Of a stretch of DNA of 64,000 bases, positions 1 to 13,000 are shown piece by piece. The stretch is from NCBI RefSeq assembly GCF_963678635.1, contig NC_087067.1, positions 22,947,547 to 23,011,546 on the forward strand, written 5' to 3'. Each line of letters begins with the position of its first letter. Positions within the stretch are counted from its first letter, which is position 1. The translations under genes and the position numbers were made by a program. The DNA comes from Symsagittifera roscoffensis. Its lineage: Eukaryota > Xenacoelomorpha > Acoela > Convolutidae. Below the pieces are notes generated by a model. That model saw only the letters and a program-made list of their open reading frames with translations. It was not told the origin of the DNA and ran no database searches.

Positions 1-460
1 CTTTTTTTTCATTTTTGCTATTAATTCAACACTCTGCTCAATTTTGCTACTTGCAGTAAAGTTTGAATTTAGTGGCTCAATTAAATAAAAGATTAAATGT
101 ACAAAAGTAAGGTAAATGAAAAAGTCTTTAGAGTCTTAGAAACACCGTCTTGGACTCACATTTAAAAAAATCTATGCTTCTTTTTGTCTTAAAATTTTTT
201 GACGAAAACAAAATTGAATTTCAATTTTTTTTTACTTATTCATTTGCAAAACAATCATTCAGAGTTTCAACGTATTAAAACAATCTACTGAGTTAGCCAA
301 CTTAAAATCAAAAAATTGATAAAAAGGGAAGAGTAGATTTAACTTAACCTAAATATACTGAGTTTGCTTGGTCCGACGGAGTTTAATATCAAAATTTTTA
401 GGTAAAACTACACCTGTTGAATTAAACAAATTAATTAAAATAAACTAATCACAAGGAAAA
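1..460. other. AT-rich flank, no gene seen
   Basis: Homopolymer-rich AT sequence outside the left LTR of the first gypsy element. I see no open frame, RNA gene or repeat boundary here. Confidence 0.5.
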
Positions 461-655
461 GTTACGGATAATTCTACTTAGTTACAAAAAAGATATGTTT
501 AAAAAGTGAATTAATCTCTAAATTAAAACATTAAAAGTGAGCGATCATTCTCTCCGTCGGAGAGAATGAAGATAACAAGGTGAAATCTAAATTAACCAGT
601 TAAAATACTTTAAGACTAATTAAATGAAATAAGACGAATGATATGATTCGCAACA
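461..655 (-). repeat. 3' LTR of Gypsy-1
   Basis: Direct repeat of 6825-7021. In minus orientation it begins TGTTGCGAATC and ends CCGTAAC. The expected final A is absent in this copy, and the repeat continues into unrelated AT-rich DNA. Confidence 0.85.
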
Positions 656-663
656 TTCCCCTT
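656..663 (-). other. Polypurine tract of Gypsy-1
   Basis: On the minus strand AAGGGGAA directly precedes the 3' LTR start TGTTGCG. This is the expected plus-strand primer position for a gypsy element. Confidence 0.6.
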
Positions 664-1175
664 AGTGGGACAAAAATAAAGTACTAAGCGCCATAATACG
701 TAACATGATATCTAACCCTTTTTCTCCCTCTCGAGAAGTCTAACAGGGATTGAAAGTTAAATACTGCACGATATAACAAATGAAATTTTAGTGCTCCGAA
801 GGAATGACTAAACTAGAAAGAATGATGTAATTCCTAATTCCGGCGGATTATAATCCATGGTTACAAAATAAGTAAACTCTAACTGCGCTGAAACGAAACA
901 CTAGTAAGACTATCAATGTCTAAATTCGAGTTTTCAAGTTTTTGAATTAGTTTAACTGTCCCCTTCCATGAATTTTTCTAGCTCGGCGTTGAAAATTTCG
1001 CTTTCTAAGTCTATGTAGTTGTCGAAACTATTCACCGCATCTCTCAGGGACTCGTCAGTGGAGGCAATGGAGATTTGATCAGAAGATGGGGAGCACGCTG
1101 GGCCCGGTGCACGGTCATCCGGTTGGATGTCGTAAATGTGTGCCTTGTTATCCCAGGGATTCTCTCTGTGATAGG

Positions 1176-2296
1176 TTATGTGAAGGAGCCCGAACTGTCG
1201 CCCTCGTCCAGAGATATTGGATTATTTGCGGAGCCTGGTTGGTTTTCGATCTCGTCTATAAAATCTATGTAAAATCGTTTACCATAGAATTGTGGGGGTC
1301 CAACATTTCGACACGAATGTCTTAATTTAAAGTCATTACCGGTGATAGTGTTATCCTTTGGATGCCTTTCCTCAGTTATCGTAATTTCGTCAGAGGAGTC
1401 TTCTGTCTCAAAGACTGGAAATTCGACCAGATTTTCTCCCTCCAGTTTTTTTGTTGAATGCAAAGGAGTGTTTGGGTCCTCCTTTGTCGTAGCAGTATAA
1501 GGTTCGCCAGGTGTGTGTGAGGTAGTTTGAGGTGCTGGTTTTATACTAATTGGGCATTCCGCTGTATCCGTAGATTGGAGTTGTTCGTCTAAAATCTCAG
1601 ATTTTATATTAGTTTGATATGTTTGAGGATCTAATGATGGGGTAGGTTCTTCGTTAAAAATGTGGTTATTCGACATAAAGCGTTTTCTTACCATTTCTCT
1701 GCATGAAAAACCTCCCGCAATCCATTCCCAATCACTAATGTCCGACGTGTCCGACGGAATGAACATGAATTCATCACCTGCCAAAAATATCCTGTGTTCG
1801 AAGTCGAGGCTTTATTTTGGTTTCGTTTCGATTTGTTGAGTTTGGTAGGTTGTTTTATTCCTCTAGATCTGGTGGTGACCGGCGTGAGAGACTCTGTATG
1901 TCGTCCTGTCTTAGGGCCTGGTTTCCGCGTCTGTTGTGGCTTCGATTTGTTGGTCTTTGTTGGACCTACTTGTAAATCAATCTTAGAAAAGGAGGGGAAA
2001 GAGATATTTCCTTTGAATGAACGGATTGTAGAAGATTTAGAGTTTGGGATGGTGATGTCCGATTTTCTAATGATTTTTCCGTCGGATAGTTCAACCGTGG
2101 ATTTTGTTGAGTTTATTATTTTCTGACCCAGTTGTTTATAGAAGGGATTTTCGTTTATACTTCCGTTGGTTTTACGTAGTAAATTACATTTTAACGGAAT
2201 GTTTAGGGACACTCGGGAAGATGAAGGTTTTGCAGTTGTAAGATGGTCCGAATCGTAGCCTTTAATCCAATGGTGACTGGTTCTTTTTCGGTACAA
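1176..2296 (-). pseudogene. C-terminal pol tail of Gypsy-1
   Basis: Two overlapping minus frames (1688-2296 and 1176-1784) together represent the end of pol after the integrase core, so one frameshift separates them near 1.75 kb. The first part is basic and Lys/Ser/Thr rich and resembles the integrase C-terminal region (a stretch ending in DGKIIRKSDITIP). The second is acidic and ends near a motif RNVGPPQFYGKRFYIDF, like the RxSxRxxxPPxFYG tail of many gypsy polyproteins. The same tail recurs in degraded form in the tandem array to the right, for example at 17180-17211. No function beyond retroelement debris is implied. Confidence 0.7.
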
Positions 2297-2299
2297 GAG

Positions 2300-3226
2300 A
2301 GTCTTTGTATCCGTCCTCTATCCGATCTTCAGCGTTCCAGTCAAGGGCCCTTTCTCTGCTTAAGATCGACTTCCTTTTGTCTAAAAATCCACCGGATAAT
2401 TTACTAGATGCCAATTGCTTCCAGAGCGTGTTCGGTTTTCTATTAAAGTGTATTTCAAACGGTGAATATTTTAGTTTTGATTGAAAGGAAGATCGTCAAT
2501 TCCAAATGATTTTCGAGATGGCAGTTTGTAATGTAGGTTTTTGTTGTTCTAAAGACATTGCTAATAATTTGATTTTTACAGTATGAACAAATTTTTCTAC
2601 AAGACCATTAGAACGATGGTCCCCAACTATACAAAATCTTAATTTGATGTTAAAAGAATTACAAAATAATTTAAAATCCTGACTAGTAAAACAGGATGTG
2701 TGGTCAACACGAATAGAGTTAGGAATCCCATGGAGATAAAAATAATCTTGAAGGAATTCGATTGCCGTGTTTGATGACGTTGAAGATGTAATTTTAGCTG
2801 AAGGAAATTTCGAAAAACGATCTATACATAATAAGATGTATTTATTGTTTCCCCAGGTGTTATCTAATGGGCCGGCAAAATCGAGGTTTAAATCCTCATT
2901 AGTTTCAAATAAAGCGGGAACTTCGCTAATTTGTGCGGTAGGTATGATGCTTTTTATAATTTACCAGTTTGGGTGCATTGTGTGCAGTTAATCCCGTGGA
3001 AGTAAATTTGTCGGTTTATATGAGGCCACCAAATATATTGTGCCAGGTATTTCATACCGAATTGGCCAGGGTGGGATTTGTGTAAGGTTTTTGAAACTGC
3101 GTTTCTAAGTGTAAAAGGAATAACCAGTTCTCCATCCATATATAATAGTCCGTCGGATTCATGAAGGTCTTTCGAAAATTGGTGCAAGTAACGGGAATTT
3201 GCGTTGATGTTTTTTACTTTTTCCAT
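2300..3226 (-). pseudogene. Integrase of Gypsy-1 (broken)
   Basis: The open segment 2954-3226 carries the HHCC zinc-binding region, with HKSHPGQFGMKYLAQYIWWP followed by CTQC. Reading on across a frame change, the DDE core is visible: Asp in LDFAGP near 2880, Asp in RVDHTSC near 2710, and Glu in GLVEKF at 2595-2597. All three catalytic acids are present although the frame is broken, which contrasts with the younger gypsy element of this window. It acted in insertion of the cDNA copy into chromosomes. Confidence 0.8.
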
Positions 3227-3324
3227 AAAGCCATCAAAATTGGGTTTAGCATCTCATCATCTTCCTTTAGTAATGCGACCAACTTTGCATTGAATAATGT
3301 ATTTAAATCCAAAGGTCTTTCAGG

Positions 3325-3783
3325 TTATTTGAGATTTTCGCAAAATTTAGTTACTAACTTTTTGTGCTCTGAGGAAATTTGGAAATCGATTGAGACCTGT
3401 ATCCCGGAAGTGGAAGGATTTACTACAATTTGGTTATTTGACATATTTACACTATTTATAATTTTAAGATCCGAAAGATTACTAATTAAGCTACTATTAA
3501 GAATTAAAAAATAAATAAAGGCTGAATTTGATAGAAAGATTTTAGTAGAGTCTGTGCTTGAGAAATCCGAAGGAATACATTTAGAATTACAAAATTCTGT
3601 TCTATAGTGTTTTTGATTGCAGACCGAAATGGAAGAATTGACGAAATTCAACGCTGTAATTATTACGTGGTTTCGTAATCTCATATAATGGGATTTTTCC
3701 GATATTGAACTAATTGAATTACGTATGGAATTTTCGTTATCCAAAGGATTGAGTGCGTTATATATATTTTTTGGTAGTTGCAA
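3325..3783 (-). pseudogene. RNase H to integrase linker of Gypsy-1
   Basis: A 152-codon Ser/Asn-rich open stretch lies between the RNase H end and the integrase zinc finger. I recognise no domain in it. Its position fits the connection region of pol, which is usually shorter than this, so part may be sequence specific to this family or a shadow of relaxed AT-rich DNA. Confidence 0.45.
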
Positions 3784-3790
3784 CTACGAA

Positions 3791-5650
3791 TTATTCGTCG
3801 TATTGTGATGGGGGAATTGCTTTAACCGAAGGAGTTCTTGAAATTAAGTAGGTGAAACCCATATCTTTTCCCGCTAAATGCTTTATTGTAAAATTAAATG
3901 GTAAAAGGCTATCTACCCATCTTGTCAATCGGCTATGATACGTTTTGTTTCCTTGATTAGGTGACAAAGCGGAAAGTAGAGCTTTGTGATTGGCAATAAT
4001 TTGAAATTCAGAGCCGTAGAGATAGTTTTTGTAATGTTCCACCGCCTATACAACTCCTAATAGCTCTAATTCGTTTGTTGAATATTTGGATTCAGGAGGA
4101 TTTAAAAATCTTGAAGCGAATGACACTGTTTTCCAAATGTTCTCATGAATTTGCTCAGGGGATGCACCTAACCCGTTATGTGAAACATCAGTTTTTACTC
4201 TCGTGGGCCTTTTGACGTCCAAGTGGGTGTTTTCTGTAAGATTGACTATTTCTGATTTAATTTTATCGAATGCTTTTGTGTTATCTTCATTCCAAAGAAA
4301 AATCGACTTCTTGTTTAAAAGAGGTCTTAGCGGGCTTCCGAGGGATGCTAAATTTGGTACAAATTTAATGTACTGATTAGTTGACCCGAAGAATGATCTT
4401 AATTCCTTTAGATTTTTTGGAATTGGGATATCTTTAATTGCTTTGGTTTTATCGAATAGTGGGGCGATACCGGATTTCGATATTTTAAAGCCGAGCCATT
4501 CGATTTGTTTTTGAAAAAATTTGCATTTCGACCATTTAACTGCGAAATTGTAACTATCTAGCGTTGACAAAATTTTATAGACAATTTTCTTGTGGTCAAT
4601 AAAACTTTCTTTGGAAGCGACTAATATGTCGTCAAGGTAACAATTTGTAAAAGGAATATTTCCCAGAGTTGAGTCCATGACTCTTTGAAACCCGTTTGGC
4701 ATATCGCCGAGTCCGTAAAAAGCGGTTAAAAATTGATAAGTGCCTGTTACATCTCCGTCAACTAGGCTAAAATTGCATTGGCTGCTAGTAAAATTGTCTA
4801 GCGAAAGCTGACTATATGCATTCTTTAGGTCTAGATTGGTGACACAAACTTCTCCGGCGGAATTGTTTGAAACTTGAGCCGGGACATTATCCACTAATTC
4901 GTGTATATTGGGCATCTGGTATTTGTTCTTGTAAATTTGTTTGTTGATAAATTTTGAATCTAGGGCTAACTTTATCAATTTGTCTTTTTTACAAGTGATA
5001 ACTATCGGACTAATAAATCTGTCCTCATCGCAGTTTTCTAATTTCTTGTTATTTTCTTCGGATTTGAGTCTGTACAATTCTGATTTTACTGAATAGAGTA
5101 AGTGTAAAGGGACCCTCCTGCCTTTTAGTTGAATTGGCTTTAGTGGTTCGTGAAAGTGTGTTATTTTTGTTTGGTTTTTTATTTTTCCAATCCCAAGGAA
5201 TAATAGTTTGAAAGTTTTTGAAATCATGTCTATTTCATTATCTATGTCAAGTGAGGTAACTGAATTGATAGACTTACAAGTTCTCTTGTTGGTGAGTGTT
5301 GTGTATTGTTTTTGTGAAACTTCGATTCCGACTTTTGGTAAATTGTCGTTTCCCAAGTTGTTTCTTTCGTGGCCTTGAGTTAGGAAGAAGTGGCATTCCT
5401 TGTGAGACCATCCATTTGAAAAAATTGGGACAATTACCTTTCCAGTGATATTTATTGCATTGTTAGTGAATCCGCAATAAAGTTCTTTAGTGGCTTTATC
5501 CCCTGGATATGTTTTCACATAAGGGTCTCGTAACTTCAACTCGTGTAACACATTCTGTTTAAGGAAGCTTACAGGGCTAGCTGAATCCACCTGTATATTG
5601 AGAATTACTTGGTTTTCATTTCCTAAGCCAATATTTAATAGTTTCTTCAA
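3791..5650 (-). pseudogene. Protease-RT-RNase H of Gypsy-1 (broken pol)
   Basis: The frame 4046-5650 encodes a degenerate aspartic protease (DSASP in place of DTG or DSG) and then a Ty3-type reverse transcriptase. RT signs are NLDLKNAYSQL, FYGLGDMPNGFQRV and the YLDDILV active site. The thumb has LGFKISKSGI, and the RNase H start is TDVSHNGLGA. After a stop and frame change, 3791-4042 supplies the RNase H end (HYKNYLYGSEFQIIANHKAL, then KHLAGKDM). Order and sequence are clearly gypsy pol. The FYGLGDMPNGFQ box departs from the usual LPFGLxNAPxxFQ. Frame breaks make it non-functional. Confidence 0.9.
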
Positions 5651-5775
5651 TTCCTTTCCTTGACCGTCGTAGATAGTTTATACGTTTAATACAGAGTAAT
5701 CATCGTTATCCCTCTGTCCGGACTCCGACCATGCGTTGATTACTCCACAGCATTCTCTATTAGAGCGGTCGATAT

Positions 5776-6810
5776 TTACATCCGGTTGTTCCGAAGGATA
5801 TTACAATCTGTATTATTTACAGTTTGACTATCCACAATAATTACATTTTTACGGCGTGATTTACAGAGTCTAGTAAAATGTCCTCGATATTTACAAGTCG
5901 TACAAGTCGTATTTTTATCGGGGAAAACAGCCAGGTGTCCTTTGGTAAAATTTTGCCGCATTTCATACATGTGTTAGTTCTTTCGATGTTTAGGGTGGGT
6001 TCTCTTTTTACATTAAAATGATTAAAAGATTTGTTGGAAGAGCATCCGTTGGATTTAAAAGTACTCGTCATTTTGATGTGGTCTGTTATTCCTTTTTCGT
6101 CAATCAGGGCTACATTTAAGGCTTCTAGTGGAGGTAAGGTTTCCGTGAGAAGTTTCCGTTGGATGTCCGAGTTCTTCATGTTATTGATAAAAACATCTCG
6201 AATCCACTCATTTTCTCCTGTAGGAATGTCACATCTTTTTGCCATTTCTGCAAGTGCCCCCCAAAATTGTTCTAATGATTCTCTGTCCCTCTGTTTTCTG
6301 TTTAATAGCTTGTGTCTTTCGAAGGTTATGTTTGTCTTTCTCACAAAAGCTATGGACAATTTTTCCCAAAGAAATTTGCAGAACTTTAACTCTCGTGAAC
6401 TTTTGGTCAAATATTTTTTTTCCTTCGTTTCCGAGGGCTAGATAAAGTATGGATCTCAGTTTTTTTCCGCCTCTTCAAGTCTCATGCCGTTGAATTTCTT
6501 AGTTTCTGATTTTATTGAGGCCATTTCTTTGTCATCGAACCTCTTCTGTTCTCGAATATTACTCTCAATGCGAGATGTTTTTTGAGCGTCAGATTCGTTT
6601 TCCGGCGGATTTTCCAATGTTGGGGGAAGTGGGTGATATCGTTCCGATGGATTCAAGAAACTTTCGATATCAATATTCTCCTTTGCGATTATTGCTAGTT
6701 GCAATAAATCGCTCCACACCTCCCAAGGAATTGGTGGGTCCACTGTGTGGTTTTGCCAAAACGAAGTATACCTCTCACGTTTGATTCGTTGCTGTTTGAC
6801 TGCGCCATGA
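5776..6810 (-). pseudogene. gag of Gypsy-1 (broken)
   Basis: Three frames combine. The 6456-6743 segment carries the N-terminal motif DPPIPWEVWSDLLQLA. The 5841-6410 segment carries the conserved gypsy gag core with LEQFWGALAEMAKRC and FINNM. The 5776-5970 segment has a zinc knuckle of the form CxxCKYRGHFTRLCKS. An ATG at 6808 starts a short MAQSNSNES reading that must shift frame to reach the core. The protein would have packaged element RNA. Multiple frameshifts show it is dead. Confidence 0.8.
6798..6807 (-). other. Possible primer-binding site of Gypsy-1
   Basis: On the minus strand TGGCGCAGTC begins 16 nt inside the 5' LTR end. Primer-binding sites start TGG, complementary to the tRNA CCA end, but the gap is longer than usual and the motif overlaps the gag ATG. 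Weak call. Confidence 0.3.
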
Positions 6811-6823
6811 TAAAATGTTTCTT

Positions 6824-7021
6824 TGTTACGGATAATTCTACTTAGTTACAAATAAGATACGTTTAAAAAGTGAATTAATCTCTAAATTAAAACATTAAAA
6901 AGTGAGCGATCATTCTCTCTGGTCGGAGAGAATGAAGATAACAAGGTCAAATCTAAATTAACCAGTTAAAATACTTTAAGACTAATTAAATGAAATAAGA
7001 CGAATGGTATGATTCGCAACA
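6824..7021 (-). repeat. 5' LTR of Gypsy-1
   Basis: TG...CA repeat (plus strand tgttacgg ... cgcaaca) matching 461-655. Bases from 6919 onward are also duplicated at 10005, because the tandem duplication of the next region started inside this LTR. Confidence 0.85.
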
Positions 7022-10004
7022 GGGAAAAATTTGAACTCAGCGATAAAATGATTCACAAATATATCTTTTCTCTCTCTGGCGAAGAGTTCAATTGATAAAA
7101 TTGGGTAGGATAATTAATCGCATTAAAGTGGTTGCGGTATTGCTCTATTTATAAGAAGTTCGAGTTGTGTAATTAGGAATTACAAGTTTTCCAATCGTAT
7201 AGGACGTATTAACGATTAGTGATGCAGCAGTATTCTTAATTAAATGATTCCGCTAGCCGGAAAAGAATCGAGTTATAAACATTGGGTGCTCAATGAATAG
7301 TACCGGATAACGTACCGGTTGCGCTGGAAGTAAGATGATATGGCATCAAAACTCAACTCATCAATAATTCATTTTCAAATCAAAAGGAATTCAATATCAA
7401 AAAATAGCACAAAAATAATCTAGGTATAACGGCCTAAAATTCCAAAAATTGCTCAAAAAATTCCAACCAACAGGTTGGTGACAACAATTTTTGTACTTGA
7501 TGTCGCCACTTTGCACCATATGAAGATGTAATGAACAAAGTACGAAAAAACTCTGGAAAAAATTTGAATTTGTGAAAGAAAATCTTTCAAAAAGCTGCCG
7601 ATGTGGCTAATTAAAACGCTGTCTTTCTCCGAATCGTCAATTGTGTCTACTATTGAAGTGATAATGGAGTCAAGAGCTCTCCAACCTCTTGCTCGGAAAA
7701 ATTCAAGTTACCGGTATTGCCGTCGTCAGATTATTTGTGAAGATGAGTGAGGTCAAACTGTAAGTGGGGTTCCTCCAATTGCTCGTGCAAGCTCTATAAG
7801 TTTTGTCAATGTGATTCATCGACGATGGTATCTTTTTTTAGGTTAGTTGGAATGTCAACACACCTCGGACAATATTTCCAAGTTTCCACCTTAAAAATCA
7901 ACAAATAACCGGTCACCGAAGAACTCTAGAGGTCCGAAATTCACACTTTGTCTTGTTGAAAAACGGATAACGATTTCGGAAACTAAGAACTCGGCTGCCA
8001 ATGAATCTTGGTCATTTTGGTAGAATTCAGGTTTAGCTGTGTACTGTTTGACTGATATGTCTGGATCCGCAGGAGAGTCAGTGTAATCAAAAAAAATCGG
8101 GGTAGGGCAAATTTAGGGCTTCCAAGTCTGTCAGTAATCTGCGTCAGCTTTGTAAAGATGCTAATTGGGCAATCTGCTTGTATTGCAGATTGCAATTAGC
8201 TTGTTTTGCCGTTCCAATTTTTTTTAATAGCTTGTTTTGGAGATTTAACGGTTTGAAAGGGTTGTTATACCGTTACCTTGGATCAATGTTCGGCAAAGTA
8301 ATAGAATTTAAATTTATCTTCTTTGAGTTGCAGACAACTAAAAATCAGAATAAGTGGATAAGAAGCGTGATCGATTCTGATCGGGTATGAAGCTGCAGCT
8401 AAATAGATGCAATGGTCCAAAATCTAAAAAATCATGATTTGTTTTCAAAAAAAGCTGGAAATATTTTGAGCCAAAAGTAGCTACGGAAAACTATCTATGC
8501 ATAAAGGAATGTATTTAGAAGAGCCCCATTTCAAATCCAATGATTCCTAGTCGCTAAAGATTCCTGCTGAAGTTTCATGTTTAAAGATAAATACAAATTA
8601 GTAGAAACAGTTCTCATCTTTGAATCGATCGTTTTCAAAATTTGTTAGGCTTGTCATTTAACTCGTGAAAACTGTTTTAAAATTGGTATTTGCATGTTAT
8701 ATTCCCTCCCATTTTACTGGAAATTCACTGCTTGCATGCTAAAATTGAACAAATTTAATTGTCTTTGTACGTTTCTGAGCGCCAAATAAGTAAAACCAGA
8801 CTTCTCTTTGGGAGTTTCGTAACAATTGAGATGCGAGATTTTTGACCAATTAAAGTTTGTTTTGCAGCTATTGTTTCTTCTTGAAATATATTTTTGTTTT
8901 TAAAAAATTTGAGCCCAGCGCTAGTTTGATTGACTTGTCTTACCTGCAGTCTTATTTTTTAAATCTATCTTCGGTCGAGGTTTTCTACTTTTGTTTCATG
9001 TCGTTCGGATATCAATCTGTCCAAAGCACGATTTACTGAATAAAAAAAGATAATTCAGATTTTTGTAACCGTTAGTTCAATGAACTATAAAAAAAAGTTT
9101 GGAAAAGAAAAACCTTCATTTTATTCCTGCTCTTGAAAATTGCTTGGGTTTCTTTCAATTAGTTTGACGGAATTCACAAAAATGACATGGTTTTTCAATG
9201 TTCTCACAGTATGGAAAGGGTTTCTAAAAGACTATGATTGCAACAAGTGGAAAATTTTGTTTCTCAAACTGTTGCAATTGTTGCATTTCGCTATGAAAAA
9301 TGCAGTTTTCTTGAAAATTCTTCTGTTGGAACAAATGCATTCCAGCATTCATTATTAGGTCCAACGTAGATCCAAAATCGAGATCTTTTATTGCTGGGTC
9401 GTTAATTAATAGTTTTTTATTTTCAATTCAGTAAGTAGAGTTTTTAAAGTTGAAATTAACTGTACAAGTGAGTTTATTTGAATGTTCAATGCAAAGACAA
9501 ATTTTCTTTTTCCAACCCAACATTTTCAGTTCTTTTCCCTCTTCGTCAAAAACTGACACCAATTCAATACTGCGTAGTCATTTTCATCACTTTAGCGCGC
9601 CCCAGACTATGCTTTGTTTAAACCGCATCAATCTCAATATACAAAGTTATTTTCAGGACTTTTTGCAACGACGGACGAATAAATTTGGTTTTTACAGCTT
9701 TTTATTGTCGACAATCATTTAATTTTCCTTACTGGGTCTAATATTATTGAATTAACCATCAAACCTACAAATATTACAGAGAGCATCTTCTGCTTTACAG
9801 AATTCCAGGTGGTTTTTCACCATCATTTCATCAATTTTTATACAACAATTTTTCATATACAGCTAATGTGGCCACTTTTTTGCAATAATCAGATGAGTGT
9901 TTAGAGATATAATATGTTGAGTATTTGTAAGTTCAAAAATATTCGTCAACTCGAAATGTTTTTCTTGTACAAATTTGCTGATTAGAGTTATATTTAGTGC
10001 TTCA
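6919..10004. repeat. Tandem array unit 1 (3086 bp, includes LTR fragment)
   Basis: This 3086-bp segment is repeated almost perfectly at 10005-13090. It starts inside the Gypsy-1 5' LTR and ends at a shared CTGG, which suggests a microhomology junction. The part 7022-8580 is an ancient minus-strand gypsy 3' region: a remnant of the integrase core, then a tail related to 1176-1784 (motif LQSTDTAECPIS against MQSAIQADCPIS). The rest, about 8580-10000, has no recognisable content. Short open frames here are not believable genes, because frames are not preserved in unit 4. Confidence 0.9.
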
Positions 10005-13000
10005 CTGGTCGGAGAGAATGAAGATAACAAGGTCAAATCTAAATTAACCAGTTAAAATACTTTAAGACTAATTAAATGAAATAAGACGAATGGTATGATT
10101 CGCAACAGGGAAAAATTTGAACTCAGCGATAAAATGATTCACAAATATATCTTTTCTCTCTCTGGCGAAGAGTTCAATTGATAAAATTGGGTAGGATAAT
10201 TAATCGCATTAAAGTGGTTGCGGTATTGCTCTATTTATAAGAAGTTCGAGTTGTGTAATTAGGAATTACAAGTTTTCCAATCGTATAGGACGTATTAACG
10301 ATTAGTGATGCAGCAGTATTCTTAATTAAATGATTCCGCTAGCCGGAAAAGAATCGAGTTATAAACATTGGGTGCTCAATGAATAGTACCGGATAACGTA
10401 CCGGTTGCGCTGGAAGTAAGATGATATGGCATCAAAACTCAACTCATCAATAATTCATTTTCAAATCAAAAGGAATTCAATATCAAAAAATAGCACAAAA
10501 ATAATCTAGGTATAACGGCCTAAAATTCCAAAAATTGCTCAAAAAATTCCAACCAACAGGTTGGTGACAACAATTTTTGTACTTGATGTCGCCACTTTGC
10601 ACCATATGAAGATGTAATGAACAAAGTACGAAAAAACTCTGGAAAAAATTTGAATTTGTGAAAGAAAATCTTTCAAAAAGCTGCCGATGTGGCTAATTAA
10701 AACGCTGTCTTTCTCCGAATCGTCAATTGTGTCTACTATTGAAGTGATAATGGAGTCAAGAGCTCTCCAACCTCTTGCTCGGAAAAATTCAAGTTACCGG
10801 TATTGCCGTCGTCAGATTATTTGTGAAGATGAGTGAGGTCAAACTGTAAGTGGGGTTCCTCCAATTGCTCGTGCAAGCTCTATAAGTTTTGTCAATGTGA
10901 TTCATCGACGATGGTATCTTTTTTTAGGTTAGTTGGAATGTCAACACACCTCGGACAATATTTCCAAGTTTCCACCTTAAAAATCAACAAATAACCGGTC
11001 ACCGAAGAACTCTAGAGGTCCGAAATTCACACTTTGTCTTGTTGAAAAACGGATAACGATTTCGGAAACTAAGAACTCGGCTGCCAATGAATCTTGGTCA
11101 TTTTGGTAGAATTCAGGTTTAGCTGTGTACTGTTTGACTGATATGTCTGGATCCGCAGGAGAGTCAGTGTAATCAAAAAAAATCGGGGTAGGGCAAATTT
11201 AGGGCTTCCAAGTCTGTCAGTAATCTGCGTCAGCTTTGTAAAGATGCTAATTGGGCAATCTGCTTGTATTGCAGATTGCAATTAGCTTGTTTTGCCGTTC
11301 CAATTTTTTTTAATAGCTTGTTTTGGAGATTTAACGGTTTGAAAGGGTTGTTATACCGTTACCTTGGATCAATGTTCGGCAAAGTAATAGAATTTAAATT
11401 TATCTTCTTTGAGTTGCAGACAACTAAAAATCAGATCAAGTGGATAAGAAGCGTGATCGATTCTGATCGGGTATGAAGCTGCAGCTAAATAGATGCAATG
11501 GTCCAAAATCTAAAAAATCATGATTTGTTTTCAAAAAAAGCTGGAAATATTTTGAGCCAAAAGTAGCTACGGAAAACTATCTATGCATAAAGGAATGTAT
11601 TTAGAAGAGCCCCATTTCAAATCCAATGATTCCTAGTCGCTAAAGATTCCTGCTGAAGTTTCATGTTTAAAGATAAATACAAATTAGTAGAAACAGTTCT
11701 CATCTTTGAATCGATCTCTTTCAAAATTTGTTAGGCTTGTCATTTAACTCGTGAAAACTATTTTAAAATTGGTATTTGCCTGTTATTTTCCCTCCCATTT
11801 TACTGGAAATTCACTGCTTGTATGCTAAAATTGAACAAATTTAATTGTCTTCATACGTTTCTGAGCGCCAAATAAGTAAAACCAGACTTCTCTTTGGGAG
11901 TTTCGTAACAATTGAGATGCGAGATTTTTGACCAATTAAAGTTTGTTTTGCAGCTATTGTTTCTTCTTGAAATATATTTTTGTTTTTAAAAAATTTGAGC
12001 CCAGCGCTAGTTTGATTGACTTGTCTTACCTGCAGTCTTATTTTTTAAATCTATCTTCGGTCGAGGTTTTCTACTTTTGTTTCATGTCGTTCGGATATCA
12101 ATCTGTCCAAAGCACGATTTACTGAGTAAAAAGATAATTCAGATTTTTGTAACCGTTAGTTCAATGAACTATAAAAAAAGTTTGGAAAAGAAAAACCTTC
12201 ATTTTATTCCTGCTCTTGAAAATTGCTTGGGTTTCTTTCAATTATTTTGACGGAATTCACAAAAATGACATGGTTTTTCAATGTTCTCACAGTATGGAAA
12301 GGGTTTCTAAAAGACTATGATTGCAACAAGTGGAAAATTTTGTTTCTCAAACTGTTGCAATTGTTGCATTTCGCTATGAAAAATGCAGTTTTCTTGAAAA
12401 TTCTTCTGTTGGAACAAATGCATTCCAGCATTCATTATTAGGTCCAACGTAGATCCAAAATCGAGATCTTTTATTGCTGGGTCGTTAATTAATAGTTTTT
12501 TATTTTCAATTCAGTAAGTAGAGTTTTTAAAGTTGAAATTAACTGTACAAGTGAGTTTATTTGAATGTTCAATGCAAAGACAAATTTTCCTTTTCCAACC
12601 CAACATTTTCAGTTCTTTTCCATCTTTGTCAAAAACTGACACCAATTCAATACTGCGTAGTCATTTTCATCACTTTAGCGCGCCCCAGACTATGCTTTGT
12701 TTAAACCGCATCAATCTCAATATACAAAGTTATTTTCAGGACTTTTTGCAACGACGGACGAATAAATTTGGTTTTTACAGCTTTTTATTGTCGACAATCA
12801 TTTAATTTTCCTTACTGGGTCTAATATTATTGAATTAACCATCAAACCTACAAACATTACAGAGAGCATCTTCTGCTTTACAGAATTCCAGGTGGTTTTT
12901 CACCATCATTTCATCAATTTTTATACAACAATTTTTCATATACAGCTAATGTGGCCACTTTTTTGCAATAATCAGATGAGTGTTTAGAGATATAATATGT

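Larger units (their letters stand above)
461..7021 (-). mobile_element. Decayed Ty3/gypsy LTR retrotransposon (Gypsy-1)
   Basis: Two direct repeats of about 196 bp (461-655 and 6824-7021) bracket gag, protease, RT, RNase H and integrase fragments in gypsy order, all on the minus strand. In element orientation the LTRs start TGTTGCG and the right copy ends CCGTAACA. A polypurine tract AAGGGGAA (minus strand, 656-663) abuts the 3' LTR. The coding region has many frameshifts and stops, so the copy is not autonomous. LTR divergence by eye is about 6 substitutions plus two indels in 197 bp, near 3%. No clean target-site duplication was found: the flanks read ggaaaa on the left and gggaaaaa on the right, offset by a base. 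The family resembles the K02A2.6-like gypsy elements common in invertebrates. Confidence 0.9.

Noticed and set aside
8857..9039. 60-codon ORF conserved in three array units (also 11943 and 15131)
   Set aside because: It is conserved only because the units are recent duplicates; the frame breaks in unit 4 and there is no motif.
9140..9722. Two further ORFs repeated in units 1 and 2
   Set aside because: T-rich hydrophobic readings in repeat DNA; lost or altered in units 3 and 4.
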